A stretch of 64,000 nucleotides of DNA from Streptococcus sp. bf_0095 (GTDB lineage Bacteria; Bacillota; Bacilli; Lactobacillales; Streptococcaceae), in assembly GCF_004166885.1 (NCBI RefSeq), contig NZ_RCYU01000001.1:496001-560000 (forward strand). Direction: 5' to 3'. The notes below the pieces were generated by a model, which was not told the DNA's origin, did no database searches, and saw only the letters and a list, made by a program, of their open reading frames with translations. Position 1 is the stretch's first letter. Every line of letters begins with the position of its first letter. The position numbers and the translations under genes were made by a program. Below are positions 28,893-38,219 of this stretch, one piece after another.

Positions 28893-29165
28893 AATTAAGA
28901 TATAAAGGGCGACAGAGAACAAAGTAAAAATAGGAAACTGACGACGCATCGCAGATGCTAGACAGTTTATCTTTTTTACACAGTTCTCCGCCCGTATTCA
29001 GTTCAGCGAATACGGTTAACCCTACCTTTCTGTGTGTATTTTGTTTAGAAAAGCTTTCCGCTCGTGTTCATAGAGAACACACGTTCTAGCTTCTTGTTTT
29101 TTTCTTATAGGTCGGGCCTCAGATTCTATTTGAATCCCAGACTAAACTGCCCTATTGCGTATACA
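28893..29165 (-). promoter_or_regulatory. Long structured leader of deoD, class unknown
   Basis: Transcription probably starts near 29162. In RNA order I see: ATAGG...CCTAT enclosing GGGC...GCCC and GGATTC-AAAT-AGAATCT (about 29110-29158); GTGTTC-TCTAT-GAACAC followed by GAGCGG; CCGTATTC-GCTGAACT-GAATACGG followed by GCGG; and GCATC-TGC-GATGC. I matched none of these to a riboswitch I know. No ORF with an SD is present, and no U-rich terminator is evident. Confidence 0.5.
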
Positions 29166-29168
29166 TCA

Positions 29169-29174
29169 ATTATA
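29169..29174 (-). promoter_or_regulatory. Extended -10 of the deoD transcript
   Basis: Minus strand ATGGTATAAT: TG-G-TATAAT, an extended -10 box. No good -35 box is found 17 bases upstream. Confidence 0.6.
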
Positions 29175-29237
29175 CCATAAGAAGATAGGATTCATCTAGC
29201 TTGTAGGGTAAATCCCCTCCATAAAAGCTCCTGAATC

Positions 29238-30503
29238 TTATCTACTTGAAGACTCCTTTAATTTTCTCCCCATCATACGATCCAATCTTTGGGACAAACC
29301 AGCAGTTAGAAAGGCTGTTAGTAAAAGGTAAGGCAGCGCATCTAATCCTTGACCTGTAAATCCAATCACTAAACCAGTTGCAGAAAAGGGAGCCTTTAAG
29401 GTCACGGTCAAAAAGCAAACAGCGCCAATAAGTAAGATAGTAGATGGACTCTCAAGTCCAAAAGTTAGAGTGAAAAGTGCCGCTCCTGCCATCCCCAAGG
29501 CAAAGGAAGGCGTCAAAGTCCCTCCATAAGCTCCCGCCCAGAGAGTAAGCAAAACGACAAGTGCCTTTAGGACAAACAAGAGGAATGCCGTCTTCCATGA
29601 AATTCCATTGATGACCTCCTGAGCTACCATTCTTCCATTTCCAAGAAGGTGGGGGAGTTTCTGAGCTAGGCCAGCTAAGAAAAGAAATGCAAGTGGAAGA
29701 GTCAGGAGAATACGCTTGTCTTTAATCCGATGAGCAGTAGCTTGCTTGGTCAATCGCGCAAATCCATAGGCTAGCGGCGTTAAGACCAAGACCAAGATTG
29801 GCAGCAACCACAACACCTGTAGTGACCAAGTCGTAACCGGCAGCTTGTAGAGTGCATGATCTGAAATCACCCAACCTGCCGTATAAGCAGCCACATAAGT
29901 GGAAATCCCTGCCAAGAAAAAGCGTTTAAGTGAAAATGCAATGCCTAAGGTTTCAAAAATAAAAAACACACTCGTTAATGGGACTTGGTAAACCGCAGCC
30001 AATCCTGCTCCCGCCCCACAAGCGATCAAAAAAATACGATCTGCCAGCGGCAGGCCAAAACCTTTCGCAAGACGACCTGCCAACAAGGCCCCGATCTCTC
30101 GGGGCGCTCCTTCCTTGCCGATCGGTGCTCCTCCTCCAACAGCCACAATTTGCCAGCTAGAATGGAACAATTGTCTCCAGAAATGAAGGGCGAGACGGGA
30201 ATCTTCCTCATTCATCTGCCCCTTGATGGAGAGAAGCTTCCCCTTTCGTTGCAAAAAATACCAGACTAGGGCTGAAGTAAGACCTACAATTAGTAAATTG
30301 ATTCCTATCCGATAAGGGGGAACTCCATCCGTCAAAAAACTAGACTCATGCTCGGAGTGACCAAATACTAGCCCTTCAACAAATTCCAGAAGATCATGAA
30401 GAATAATACCTGCAAAACCCGAAACAAGCCCTAGCAGACAAGCTGCTAGGACTATTCTCAGTTTATAGGGAATTGCTTGGATGATTCTCACAATTCTTTC
30501 CAT
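29238..30503 (-). CDS. ClC-family chloride channel or H+/Cl- exchanger
   Basis: 421 residues with about ten helices. GKEGAPREIGALLAG corresponds to the GxEGP gating-glutamate motif, and GAYGGTLTPSFALG to the GxxGGxxxP motif, so it belongs to the ordinary ClC branch and not the fluoride branch seen at 40303-41514. It starts 5 bases after punA with no SD, so it is translationally coupled. The position between punA and deoD is shared with other streptococci. Confidence 0.85.
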   Translation of the reverse strand: MERIVRIIQAIPYKLRIVLAACLLGLVSGFAGIILHDLLEFVEGLVFGHSEHESSFLTDGVPPYRIGINLLIVGLTSALVWYFLQRKGKLLSIKGQMNEEDSRLALHFWRQLFHSSWQIVAVGGGAPIGKEGAPREIGALLAGRLAKGFGLPLADRIFLIACGAGAGLAAVYQVPLTSVFFIFETLGIAFSLKRFFLAGISTYVAAYTAGWVISDHALYKLPVTTWSLQVLWLLPILVLVLTPLAYGFARLTKQATAHRIKDKRILLTLPLAFLFLAGLAQKLPHLLGNGRMVAQEVINGISWKTAFLLFVLKALVVLLTLWAGAYGGTLTPSFALGMAGAALFTLTFGLESPSTILLIGAVCFLTVTLKAPFSATGLVIGFTGQGLDALPYLLLTAFLTAGLSQRLDRMMGRKLKESSSR

Positions 30504-30508
30504 CTTTT

Positions 30509-31318
30509 TTACAATTCAGCAAGAATCGCTTTCAGCAATCCTTTGAAGTCTCCTTTGACGCGCTCAGTCACTTCCACTACTTCTTCGTGGTTGAGCTCTT
30601 CTTGGAAACCAGCCGCAAAGTTGGTAATACATGAAATACCAAGAACCTTCAAACCAGAGTGAGCCGCAATGATGACTTCAGGAACAGTTGACATACCGAC
30701 AGCATCTGCACCAAGAGTCTTATACGCACGGATTTCAGCTGGAGTTTCATAAGTTGGACCTGTCACACCGATATAAACCCCATCATCCAGTTTAATGCCC
30801 AATTTGTCTGCTACTTGATGAGCAGTTTCACGGTATTCTGGAGTGTAAGCTTTCGACATATCAGGGAAACGTGGACCAAAGTCATCCAAGTTTTCACCGA
30901 TCAATGGGTTTTGACCTGTCATATTGATGTGGTCAGTAATAGCCATCAAGGTACCAGGACCGAAGCCGATACCTCCAGCAGCGTTGGTTACAAGAACTCC
31001 TTCACATCCCAAAACTTTCATGACACGAACTGGGAAAGTCACCACTTCCAATGGGTTTCCTTCGTAGAAGTGGAAACGACCTTGAAGAGCCAAGACTTTA
31101 CGTCCAGCAAGATCACCATAAACCAATTTACCAGCGTGTCCGACTACTGTGGATTGACCCCAGTTTGGAATGTCAGAGTAGTCTACTACGACTGCATTTT
31201 CGATTTCTTCAGCCAATTCTCCAAGACCTGAACCAAGGATCAAACCGAATTCAGGAGCTTCGATTCCTTTGCCCTTCAAAAATGCTGCTGTTTCATTGAT
31301 TTTTGCTAATAATGTCAT
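30509..31318 (-). CDS. punA: Purine-nucleoside phosphorylase, PNP/Pun type
   Basis: 269 residues from ATG 31318, which has AAAGGAG upstream (the frame extends to 31363). LILGSGLGELAE, VVGHAGKLVYG and VTNAAGGIGFGPG are the phosphate- and purine-binding loops of trimeric PNP; GMSTVPEVIIAAH follows. It cleaves guanosine and inosine. With DeoD this gives two purine phosphorylases of different families in one cluster. Confidence 0.92.
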   Translation of the reverse strand: MTLLAKINETAAFLKGKGIEAPEFGLILGSGLGELAEEIENAVVVDYSDIPNWGQSTVVGHAGKLVYGDLAGRKVLALQGRFHFYEGNPLEVVTFPVRVMKVLGCEGVLVTNAAGGIGFGPGTLMAITDHINMTGQNPLIGENLDDFGPRFPDMSKAYTPEYRETAHQVADKLGIKLDDGVYIGVTGPTYETPAEIRAYKTLGADAVGMSTVPEVIIAAHSGLKVLGISCITNFAAGFQEELNHEEVVEVTERVKGDFKGLLKAILAEL

Positions 31319-31331
31319 TGTGTTTCTCCTT

Positions 31332-31874
31332 TTATTTCTTAAGTAATCTACCAATTTTGTCAAAGGTGTTAGCGTTGCGAATAGTGATCTGACGATAGAA
31401 AGGCATCTTCATCAGATGTTTGTGGTAGGCGGTTTTAGCGTAGCTTGCTTCTGAGAATTTCCCCCAGAAAACAGCTAGCTTGCCAAAGTGAAGCACTTCA
31501 TCTCCTAGCTTCAAAGCAAGCAACTTCTCTTCTACGGATTCCCTATCCACGCCCTCGGTGTAAAAGAGCACATCCTTGCGAGCCATCTCTTCTGTCCACC
31601 ATTGCGGTAGGTTTGCACATTCTGCTTCATAGTCTTCACGACTCAGGAGAGAAAAGCACTGAATGAAGGGATAGTGATTCTTAAAGAAGGTCGACAGGCA
31701 CTCTACTAATTGAGATCGAGAAAGACCTGTCGTAAAGAAGATATTGCCACTGTTGATGTAGGTTTCCACTTGTTCCAATCCCAGCTCCGTCAATTCTTGA
31801 CGCAGTTGAGCCATGACCACCTTATTCTTGCCACCAACATTGATTCCTCTTACGAGTAAGGCAAAACGCGTCAT
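31332..31874 (-). CDS. DUF1697 family protein
   Basis: 180 residues beginning TRFALLVRGINVGGKNKVVMAQLRQELTELGLEQVETYINSGNI, the hallmark of DUF1697. Its ATG lies 1 base after the deoB stop and has no SD, so translation is coupled. Function unknown; conserved at this spot in related streptococci. Confidence 0.88.
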   Translation of the reverse strand: MTRFALLVRGINVGGKNKVVMAQLRQELTELGLEQVETYINSGNIFFTTGLSRSQLVECLSTFFKNHYPFIQCFSLLSREDYEAECANLPQWWTEEMARKDVLFYTEGVDRESVEEKLLALKLGDEVLHFGKLAVFWGKFSEASYAKTAYHKHLMKMPFYRQITIRNANTFDKIGRLLKK

Positions 31875-31875
31875 C

Positions 31876-33087
31876 TTAGACCAATTTATCTAAGAAGCTT
31901 TCACCGATCATGGCTTTCTCAACTCCGAAGTTGTCCGCCACTGTAGCTGAGATATCCGCAAAGTGTCCAACTGGGATCAAGCCACTACCTTTGAAGGATG
32001 GGCTGTAAGCCAAGAATGGGATGTACTCACGCGTATGGTCAGTACCAGCGTATGTTGGGTCGTTTCCGTGGTCAGCCGTGATCATCAAGAGATCATCTTC
32101 TTTCATAGCAGCGATGATTTCTGGTAAGCGCTCGTCAAACTCATGCAAGCAATCGCGGTATCCGTGTGGATCACGACGGTGGCCATAAAGGGCATCGAAG
32201 TCTACCAAGTTAGTGAATGAGAAGCCATGTTTAAAGTCTTCTGATTTCATAGCCTTGATCAAGTTGTCAATACCGTGGCTGTTTGATTTGTTATGGCCCA
32301 TATCGTGGTTGATACCAGCACCGTTGAAGATATCGCTAATCTTACCAACTGAGTAAGCATCGATACCAGCTTCGTTCAATTTGTCCAAAACAGTTGGCGC
32401 AAATGGTGAAACAGCCAAGTCACGACGGTTGGCCGTACGTGTGAAGTTTCCTGGCTCTCCAACATAAGGGCGAGCAATGATACGTCCAAGAAGAGCCGGA
32501 CGTTCCAACGTAATAGAACGAGCGTATTCACAGATACGGTAGAGTTCATCCAAAGGAATGATGTCTTCGTGAGCTGCGATTTGAAGAACTGGGTCAGCTG
32601 ATGTATAGATGATCAACTCGCCAGTTTCCATTTGGCGTGGTCCGAAGTCATCGATGACAGCTGTACCAGAATAAGGTTTGTTAGCTTCGCGGATGACCTT
32701 ACGACCTGAGAATTCTTCAATCTTTGTAATAATTTCTTCTGGGAATCCATTCCAGAAAGTATCAAATGGTTCTGTAATATTAAGACCCATGATTTCCCAG
32801 TGACCTGTCATGGTATCTTTTCCAAGAGAGACTTCTTCTAACTTCGTTGCGTAACCAGTTGGATTGCTCTCAGCTGGAACAGTCTTCAAAGGTTGTTCAC
32901 GCGGAATATTTCCAAGACCAAGCTTTGCCATGTTTGGTACATTCAAACCAACTGCTTTTGAGATGTGTCCAAGTGTATCAGATGCGCCATCAGGTACACC
33001 AGCATTGACAAAGTTATTAGCATCTGGAGCTGCTCCGATCCCTACTGAATCCAATACAACTAAATGCATACGATTAAATTTTGGCAT
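31876..33087 (-). CDS. deoB: Phosphopentomutase
   Basis: 403 residues of the alkaline-phosphatase superfamily. [11 protein letters not shown] at the N-terminus, [10 protein letters not shown] with the phosphorylated Thr, and metal ligands in [19 protein letters not shown]. It converts (deoxy)ribose-1-phosphate to the 5-phosphate, linking DeoD/PunA products to RpiA. SD AAAGGAG. The promoter and a cre-like site lie upstream. Confidence 0.96.
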   Translation of the reverse strand: MPKFNRMHLVVLDSVGIGAAPDANNFVNAGVPDGASDTLGHISKAVGLNVPNMAKLGLGNIPREQPLKTVPAESNPTGYATKLEEVSLGKDTMTGHWEIMGLNITEPFDTFWNGFPEEIITKIEEFSGRKVIREANKPYSGTAVIDDFGPRQMETGELIIYTSADPVLQIAAHEDIIPLDELYRICEYARSITLERPALLGRIIARPYVGEPGNFTRTANRRDLAVSPFAPTVLDKLNEAGIDAYSVGKISDIFNGAGINHDMGHNKSNSHGIDNLIKAMKSEDFKHGFSFTNLVDFDALYGHRRDPHGYRDCLHEFDERLPEIIAAMKEDDLLMITADHGNDPTYAGTDHTREYIPFLAYSPSFKGSGLIPVGHFADISATVADNFGVEKAMIGESFLDKLV

Positions 33088-33121
33088 TTTGAATGTCTCC
33101 TTTATATTTTAAACTCAATAC

Positions 33122-33158
33122 AGTATAACACAAATTTTTGAAAATGTAACGCTTTCAT
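33122..33158 (-). promoter_or_regulatory. deoB promoter with overlapping cre-like site
   Basis: Minus strand TTACAT (33144-33149), a 16-base spacer, TATACT (33122-33127). ATGAAAGCGTTACAT (33144-33158) overlaps the -35 box and fits the CcpA cre consensus except near its right end, so catabolite repression of nucleoside use is plausible. Confidence 0.55.
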
Positions 33159-33213
33159 ATAAAAATTTATAAATAAGTTTTATATCCTCAGAAAAAAGGA
33201 CAAAATGCCCTTT

Positions 33214-33891
33214 TTAAAGTGATTTGCTAATGATTTTTGGACCTTCTGGTGTCCCTACGATAACTTTAGAAACCATTCCTAAAAAGAGACCATGGTCGAC
33301 AACACCGACAGTCCGGTCCAACTCTTCTGCTAAGGCTTCAGCGTCTGGGATCACTTTCAAATCCAAATCAATGATAAAGTTCCCTTGATCGGTCACAAAG
33401 CGCTGTCCATCTTTTTCACGGTAAGCTGGTGAATAGCCCTTCTTTTCAAAATGACGGAAAAGATTTTCTGCTCCGTATTGAACCACTTCTACTGGTAGTT
33501 TAAAGGCACCAAGCGTCTCCACTTGTTTTGACTCATCAACAATCCAGATGCAGTCTTTTGAGTTGGTCGCAACGATTTTCTCCATCAAGAGGGCACCGCC
33601 TCCACCTTTGATGCCGTTCAAAGCAGGGTCTACTTCGTCCGCACCATCGACGGTCAAGTCCACCACTTCGATATCATCGATCGCTTTGAGAGGAATTCCC
33701 AAGCCTTCTGCCTGTTCATAGGTCACGCTTGAGGTCGTTACAGCTGTAATCTGCAAGTCTTCTTCCTTGATGCGACGTCCCAATTCAGCCACAAAATAAT
33801 AAGCAGTTGACCCTGTACCAAGACCGACAATCATGCCGTCTGTAACAAACTCAGCCGCCTTAATGCCTACCTGTTCTTTTAGGTTTACCAT
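33214..33891 (-). CDS. rpiA: Ribose-5-phosphate isomerase A
   Basis: 225 residues. [20 protein letters not shown] (catalytic Asp pair) and [14 protein letters not shown] are the RpiA active-site motifs. It interconverts ribose-5-P and ribulose-5-P, feeding deoB products into the pentose phosphate pathway. It lies 126 bases upstream of deoB and is divergent from mnmE. Confidence 0.96.
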   Translation of the reverse strand: MVNLKEQVGIKAAEFVTDGMIVGLGTGSTAYYFVAELGRRIKEEDLQITAVTTSSVTYEQAEGLGIPLKAIDDIEVVDLTVDGADEVDPALNGIKGGGGALLMEKIVATNSKDCIWIVDESKQVETLGAFKLPVEVVQYGAENLFRHFEKKGYSPAYREKDGQRFVTDQGNFIIDLDLKVIPDAEALAEELDRTVGVVDHGLFLGMVSKVIVGTPEGPKIISKSL

Positions 33892-34053
33892 CTTAGACCT
33901 CCATTTCTATTCATATTTAGTATAGCATATCGACCGACAGATTTCACTACTTAACTGAAAACCTTTTCAACTTCTCCTTCTAAAAGCAAAACCTTGCCCC
34001 TCTTGCTAGTTTACGATAGAATAGAAGGGAATACACAGGAAAAGAGAAGATAC

Positions 34054-35427
34054 ATGATTACTAGAGAATTTGATACCATCGCTGCGATCTCGACTCCACT
34101 TGGTGAGGGAGCGATTGGGATTGTTCGCTTGAGCGGGACAGACAGCTTTAAAATCGCTCAAAAGATTTTTAAAGGAAAAGACTTGACCAGCGTGGCTAGC
34201 CATACCCTCAACTACGGCCATATCGTGGATCCGGATAAGGATGAGATTCTGGATGAAGTCATGGTCGGAGCCATGCGTTCGCCTAAGACCTTCACGCGAG
34301 AAGACATCATCGAAATCAACACTCACGGTGGGATTGCTGTGACCAACGAAATCCTGCAATTGGTGATCCGCGAAGGCGCTCGTCTGGCTGAGCCTGGTGA
34401 ATTTACCAAGCGGGCCTTCCTGAATGGTCGGGTCGATTTGACCCAGGCTGAGGCGGTCATGGATATTATCCGCGCCAAGACCGACAAGGCTATGAACATC
34501 GCCGTCAAGCAGTTGGACGGTTCCCTGTCTGATCTGATCAACAATACCCGTCAAGAGATCCTCAATACCCTAGCTCAGGTCGAAGTCAACATCGACTATC
34601 CTGAGTACGATGATGTCGAGGAAGCAACAACCGAGATAATCCGCGAAAAGACCACAGAATTCGAAGCCCTCTTGACCAACCTCCTCAAGACAGCTCGCCG
34701 TGGAAAAATCCTTCGCGAAGGAATCTCTACTGCTATCATCGGGCGACCAAACGTCGGGAAGTCCAGCCTTCTCAACAACCTCCTGCGCGAGGAAAAAGCC
34801 ATCGTGACCGATATCGAAGGGACAACCCGGGACGTCATCGAGGAATACGTCAACATCAACGGTGTTCCTCTCAAGCTGGTCGATACAGCCGGTATCCGCG
34901 AGACCGAGGACATCGTCGAACGCATCGGTGTGGAGCGCTCTCGCAAAGCCCTTAAAGAAGCCGACCTGGTCCTCCTGGTCCTCAACGCCAGTGAACCCTT
35001 GACCGATCAGGATCGCCAGCTGCTAGAAATCTCTCAAGACAGCAACCGCATCATCCTCCTCAACAAGGTCGATCTCCCGCAGCAAATCGAGTTGGACGAG
35101 ATCCCTGCTGATCATATCAAGATTTCTGTCCTGAAAAACCAAAATATCAATCAGATTGAAGACCGGATCAATGCCCTCTTCTTTGAAAATGCTGGCCTGG
35201 TCGAGCAAGATGCTACTTACCTGTCTAATGCCCGCCACATCTCTCTCATTGAGAAAGCTGTTGAGAGCCTCCATGCAGTCAACGAAGGCTTGGCTATGGG
35301 CATGCCAGTGGACCTGCTCCAAGTCGATCTGACCCGCACTTGGGAAATCCTTGGAGAGATTACAGGAGATGCTGCTCCAGACGAGCTCATCACCCAACTT
35401 TTCAGCCAGTTCTGTCTTGGAAAATAA
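34054..35427 (+). CDS. mnmE: tRNA modification GTPase MnmE
   Basis: 457 residues from ATG 34054 ([20 protein letters not shown]), preceded by GAGAAG; the frame extends to 33994 without support. The formyl-THF-binding N-domain is followed by a G domain with GRPNVGKSS (G1), [10 protein letters not shown] (G2), DTAGIRET (G3) and LNKVD (G4), ending in the invariant FCLGK. With MnmG it modifies U34 of tRNA wobble positions. Its codons are richer in C than those of neighbours. Confidence 0.97.
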   Translation: MITREFDTIAAISTPLGEGAIGIVRLSGTDSFKIAQKIFKGKDLTSVASHTLNYGHIVDPDKDEILDEVMVGAMRSPKTFTREDIIEINTHGGIAVTNEILQLVIREGARLAEPGEFTKRAFLNGRVDLTQAEAVMDIIRAKTDKAMNIAVKQLDGSLSDLINNTRQEILNTLAQVEVNIDYPEYDDVEEATTEIIREKTTEFEALLTNLLKTARRGKILREGISTAIIGRPNVGKSSLLNNLLREEKAIVTDIEGTTRDVIEEYVNINGVPLKLVDTAGIRETEDIVERIGVERSRKALKEADLVLLVLNASEPLTDQDRQLLEISQDSNRIILLNKVDLPQQIELDEIPADHIKISVLKNQNINQIEDRINALFFENAGLVEQDATYLSNARHISLIEKAVESLHAVNEGLAMGMPVDLLQVDLTRTWEILGEITGDAAPDELITQLFSQFCLGK

Positions 35428-35432
35428 CCATC

Positions 35433-35464
35433 AAAAAATCGTATGTTGCAAACATACGATTTTT
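35433..35464. terminator. Bidirectional terminator between mnmE and the PrsW-like gene
   Basis: AAAAATCGTATGTT-GCA-AACATACGATTTTT: a long stem with A-rich 5' and T-rich 3' flanks, able to stop transcription on both strands. Confidence 0.9.
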
Positions 35465-35470
35465 CTATTC

Positions 35471-36283
35471 TTAATTTCCTTGGTCCAGAATTTGGACAGT
35501 GAGGTAGGCTTGGTAGACCAAGAAGAGTCCTACTGCTGTCAAGAATGGAATGGCAAGAGGGAGTTCTGTCTCGATTTGACCAAATGGTGAATTGCCGACA
35601 AAGTGAAGGCCAAAACCAGCTACAAAATAGAACCAACCCGTCAGCATCAATTCCTTGCGACCTTTTGTCGCTTGAACGATTAAGAAGAGACCCACCATGA
35701 AGAGGGCTGTGTAGACCCAGTGAGATACGACCCCATTCATGATCCGACCTAGGATACCAGATACTGCGTATGAGAAGCCTTCTGGCATGTCTTGACGGAT
35801 ATAGGCAAAGTCCTCCACAATCTGGAAACCAAGACCAGAAGCAATCGCTAAAAGGAAGATGGATTTGATCCGACGCACATTGAATAAATAGAGAACAAAG
35901 AAGATTGGAATCAACTTGAAGGGTTCCTCAAAGAGGGGTCCTGCAATAGCACTCTCATACTGGTTCCAAAAATCGCTATTGGGCGCTACGGCTTGAATCA
36001 TCTCATGGAAATAGGTATTGGCAAAACTAGATAACCAACCTGCGATAAAGCCCCCACCTAGAAGTGAAAAGAGAACCGGAATCCAAGACAACTTCCACTT
36101 CTTGGAGAAATGAAAGAGAGCCCAAACAGCAGGAATCGCATAAACTAGGAGCAAGAGGACAGAGATACCAATGATTCCATACTGGCTGCCTGTCATCCAA
36201 CCAGCTGTGATAGACTGCGTCTCATAAGCCAGACCAATCGAGAGCAAGAATAAAAATAGAAACAAAATCGATTTGCGTTTCAT
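35471..36283 (-). CDS. PrsW-family intramembrane metalloprotease
   Basis: 270 residues from ATG 36283 with AAAGG upstream; the frame extends to 36427 without family support. About eight hydrophobic segments. GPLFEEPFK, GFQIVEDFAY and HWVYTALF, plus a later His in GFGLHFVG, correspond to the conserved Glu/His motifs of the PrsW family, which cleave anti-sigma or other membrane proteins. The substrate here is unknown. Confidence 0.8.
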   Translation of the reverse strand: MKRKSILFLFLFLLSIGLAYETQSITAGWMTGSQYGIIGISVLLLLVYAIPAVWALFHFSKKWKLSWIPVLFSLLGGGFIAGWLSSFANTYFHEMIQAVAPNSDFWNQYESAIAGPLFEEPFKLIPIFFVLYLFNVRRIKSIFLLAIASGLGFQIVEDFAYIRQDMPEGFSYAVSGILGRIMNGVVSHWVYTALFMVGLFLIVQATKGRKELMLTGWFYFVAGFGLHFVGNSPFGQIETELPLAIPFLTAVGLFLVYQAYLTVQILDQGN

Positions 36284-36424
36284 AAAAAACCTTTCTTTAA
36301 AACAATTAAAAAGGCTGGAAATCCAGTCTTTTTGTCTATATGGATATTGTAACAATAAAAGCTTAAAAAAACAATAAATGGCTACGGGGAATAGAGACTG
36401 CTGAGTACTGCAAATTATTGAAGG

Positions 36425-36460
36425 CATTTTGTGACCATCCGAAACAACAGAGCTCTAGAA
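36425..36460 (-). CRISPR. Solitary degenerate type II-A CRISPR repeat
   Basis: Read on the minus strand, 30 of 36 positions match the streptococcal type II-A repeat (GTTTTAGAGCTGTGTTGTTT..., known from S. thermophilus CRISPR3 and S. mutans). The changes are mainly at the 3' end, as in a terminal repeat. No neighbouring repeat is found at 66-base spacing on either side. Confidence 0.6.
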
Positions 36461-36537
36461 CTAGGGAACATTGATACTATCAACTCCACACATCCCACAT
36501 AGACAGTTTCCCTTATGTTTTTTAATATTCATCAAAA

Positions 36538-36825
36538 CTATATCTTGTACAAATTATTTAATCTTTCTAACTCTAATACATTCATACATACTTCTACTCC
36601 AGTAACTACCCCCTTACTATAAATAATTCCACAAGAAAACACAATCCTATCCGTACTCAAAAAATTTGACAATACTACAAATGATTCCAAAACATAATCC
36701 TCTATAGTAATAAAACAATTATTTTTATCTTTAAAAAACTTTATAAATCCAAAATCCTTACACCTATCACCAAAATAAAACTTAAGTGATTTTAAATAAT
36801 AATCAAAAAATGCATCATTTTCCAT
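36538..36825 (-). CDS. Small unknown protein between two CRISPR repeats
   Basis: 95 residues, very AT-rich codons, Phe- and Cys-rich (MENDAFFDYYLKSLKFYFGD at the start). AAAGGG lies 9 bases before ATG 36825. No motif recognised; size and island context fit an immunity-like protein. It lies wholly between the CRISPR repeats at 36425 and 36861. Confidence 0.55.
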   Translation of the reverse strand: MENDAFFDYYLKSLKFYFGDRCKDFGFIKFFKDKNNCFITIEDYVLESFVVLSNFLSTDRIVFSCGIIYSKGVVTGVEVCMNVLELERLNNLYKI

Positions 36826-36860
36826 AGAAAGCCCTTTATTTTATATCATACAAAAAATAC

Positions 36861-36896
36861 GTTTTAGAACTATTCGAAACAACACAGCTCTAAAAC
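36861..36896 (-). CRISPR. Solitary near-perfect type II-A CRISPR repeat
   Basis: Minus strand begins GTTTTAGAGCTGTGTTGTTT and continues CGAATAGTTCTAAAAC: 34 of 36 positions match the known type II-A repeat (canonical end CGAATGGTTCCAAAAC). No second repeat follows at 66-base spacing, and no tracrRNA, leader or cas gene is seen in the window. It is the first repeat in array orientation; the degenerate copy at 36425 would be the last. Confidence 0.75.
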
Positions 36897-37016
36897 TCAC
36901 TCACCTCGTCAACTTCCATTCCCTCGCATTCAGTTGTACAGTTACTTAAATCTTGAGAGTACAAAAACCAACTCCAGAAACAGCCTTACCGATACTAGGT
37001 TAAATAGAAAATGATT

Positions 37017-37484
37017 TCATATTTTTCTCCTTCGGTCTACTGGCAAATCCTTTCTACGACGTAAAATGGTTACTTCGCTGACAGGGATTTTTCCTGATGC
37101 ATACGTGATAAGACCATACTTATCATCCATCAATTCCGCACCATCTGCTATATTGTTTTCATTTAAAAATTCTTTATCAGAAACTAATATTCGCACATAA
37201 GAATCGGGTGCTGTAAAATCATCATCTCCACGCTTGTGACCAGCCATTTCAAATTCCTGACCTTTATACAAAACACGATCATAAACCGAATACCTCTGAC
37301 TAACCTCACTATAAGGCTCAAGCTTCCCGTATACGCCTTCTCCGGCATCATCTACATAGCAACTATAGGGAACGTAGCCTTCTTTCAACATTGCCGGATC
37401 TTTTGAAAGAAGAATATAATCATTTATATAATTCACAAAATTAGAGTATACTTTGTTTTGGTAAACTAGATATTCTTTATCCAT
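37017..37484 (-). CDS. Unknown small soluble protein, possible immunity protein
   Basis: 155 residues, acidic and Tyr-rich (EYLVYQNKVYSNFVNYINDY at the start), with a basic tail (LRRRKDLPVDRRRK). No signal peptide or motif. GGAGGG before ATG 37484 and its own extended -10 (37505-37510). It sits in the island of immunity-like genes. I do not recognise a family. Confidence 0.6.
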   Translation of the reverse strand: MDKEYLVYQNKVYSNFVNYINDYILLSKDPAMLKEGYVPYSCYVDDAGEGVYGKLEPYSEVSQRYSVYDRVLYKGQEFEMAGHKRGDDDFTAPDSYVRILVSDKEFLNENNIADGAELMDDKYGLITYASGKIPVSEVTILRRRKDLPVDRRRKI

Positions 37485-37504
37485 TTTATCCCTCCACGTA
37501 TTCC

Positions 37505-37537
37505 ATTATAGCACAAAAAGAGAGCGTTCCCGCTCCC
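37505..37537 (-). promoter_or_regulatory. Terminator of the upstream gene fused to the promoter of the 155-residue gene
   Basis: GAGCG-GGAA-CGCTC followed by TTTTTG (37514-37535, minus strand) ends the 37542-38186 transcript. TGCTATAAT (37505-37513) directly after it is an extended -10 box for the gene at 37017-37484. Confidence 0.7.
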
Positions 37538-37541
37538 TTTA

Positions 37542-38186
37542 TTACTCCGGCAATTCTACCTTCAAGCTCATATTTGTTGGTTGTAACACTTTCTGAACAG
37601 CTGCGAGAAAGGCCAATCCATTATCAGATGGAGAGTATTGAAAAGTAATTTGGATGAATTTTTTATTAAAGTTATCACCATATCGATCCACATACTGCTT
37701 GTTTTCGAGGAAGTAGATATAGTTATTTAGTTTTTCCTGCAGAATTTCCAAATGGACTGCTTCTATCTCTTCCTCCCAGCCAATTGGATCCACCAGAAGA
37801 AGTTCTAAATGACTACCAACAACACCAATTGCATCAAGTTCAGTTGGTTTGAGCTCTGAGGAAATTGCTTTTTGTAACAATTCTTCAAATTCTTGATTGG
37901 AAAATAACCGTTTAATAGATGATGGATTTACTAAAATACGAACTGGTGAGGATCTAAAATAATTTTGTCTGGCTACTTCTTTACTTTCTTTAGTCACCCA
38001 TTCTCCAGTTTGTAAGAATAACTCAACCTCATAAGCATCCTGTTCTGACCTTAAAGCCTTGTCCACTAATTCTTTACTAACTGGATAAGTAACTTCTCTA
38101 TCTTGAAAACCTCCTGTCATCCAGGACATTGTATAATTGCCATTTTCTTCAGTTATAATGAATCCATTCCCCTTTATCTGATTCAT
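37542..38186 (-). CDS. DUF6572-like protein with an N-terminal domain shared with its neighbour
   Basis: 214 residues. The C-terminal half (TELDAIGVVGSHLELLLVDP, WEEEIEAVHLEILQEKLNNY, YIYFLENKQYV) matches my recollection of DUF6572, found near RHS-type toxins. The N-terminal about 65 residues (YPVSKELVDKALRS...FLQTGEW...ARQNYF) resemble residues about 30-90 of the protein at 38220-38642 (YELPNELFALLES...IQNDRWPPTEEEKKASEKQF). Probably an orphan immunity protein (inference). Confidence 0.65.
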   Translation of the reverse strand: MNQIKGNGFIITEENGNYTMSWMTGGFQDREVTYPVSKELVDKALRSEQDAYEVELFLQTGEWVTKESKEVARQNYFRSSPVRILVNPSSIKRLFSNQEFEELLQKAISSELKPTELDAIGVVGSHLELLLVDPIGWEEEIEAVHLEILQEKLNNYIYFLENKQYVDRYGDNFNKKFIQITFQYSPSDNGLAFLAAVQKVLQPTNMSLKVELPE

Positions 38187-38219
38187 TTAAAAATAAACCC
38201 TCTCTATTTTCCCCATAAG

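Noticed and set aside
28893..28949. N-terminal hydrophobic extension of DeoD as a signal peptide
   Set aside because: DeoD is a cytoplasmic enzyme and the family start is ATG 28892; the extension has no SD and may simply be leader RNA. Kept as part of the leader finding.
34323..35397. Long minus-strand frames opposite mnmE
   Set aside because: They mirror the C-rich codon use of mnmE and show Arg/Ser-rich nonsense sequence.
36400..36960. tracrRNA or CRISPR leader next to the repeats
   Set aside because: Sequence around both repeats was scanned for the AAGGCTAGTCCGTTATCA-type tracr core and for regularly spaced repeats; neither was found.
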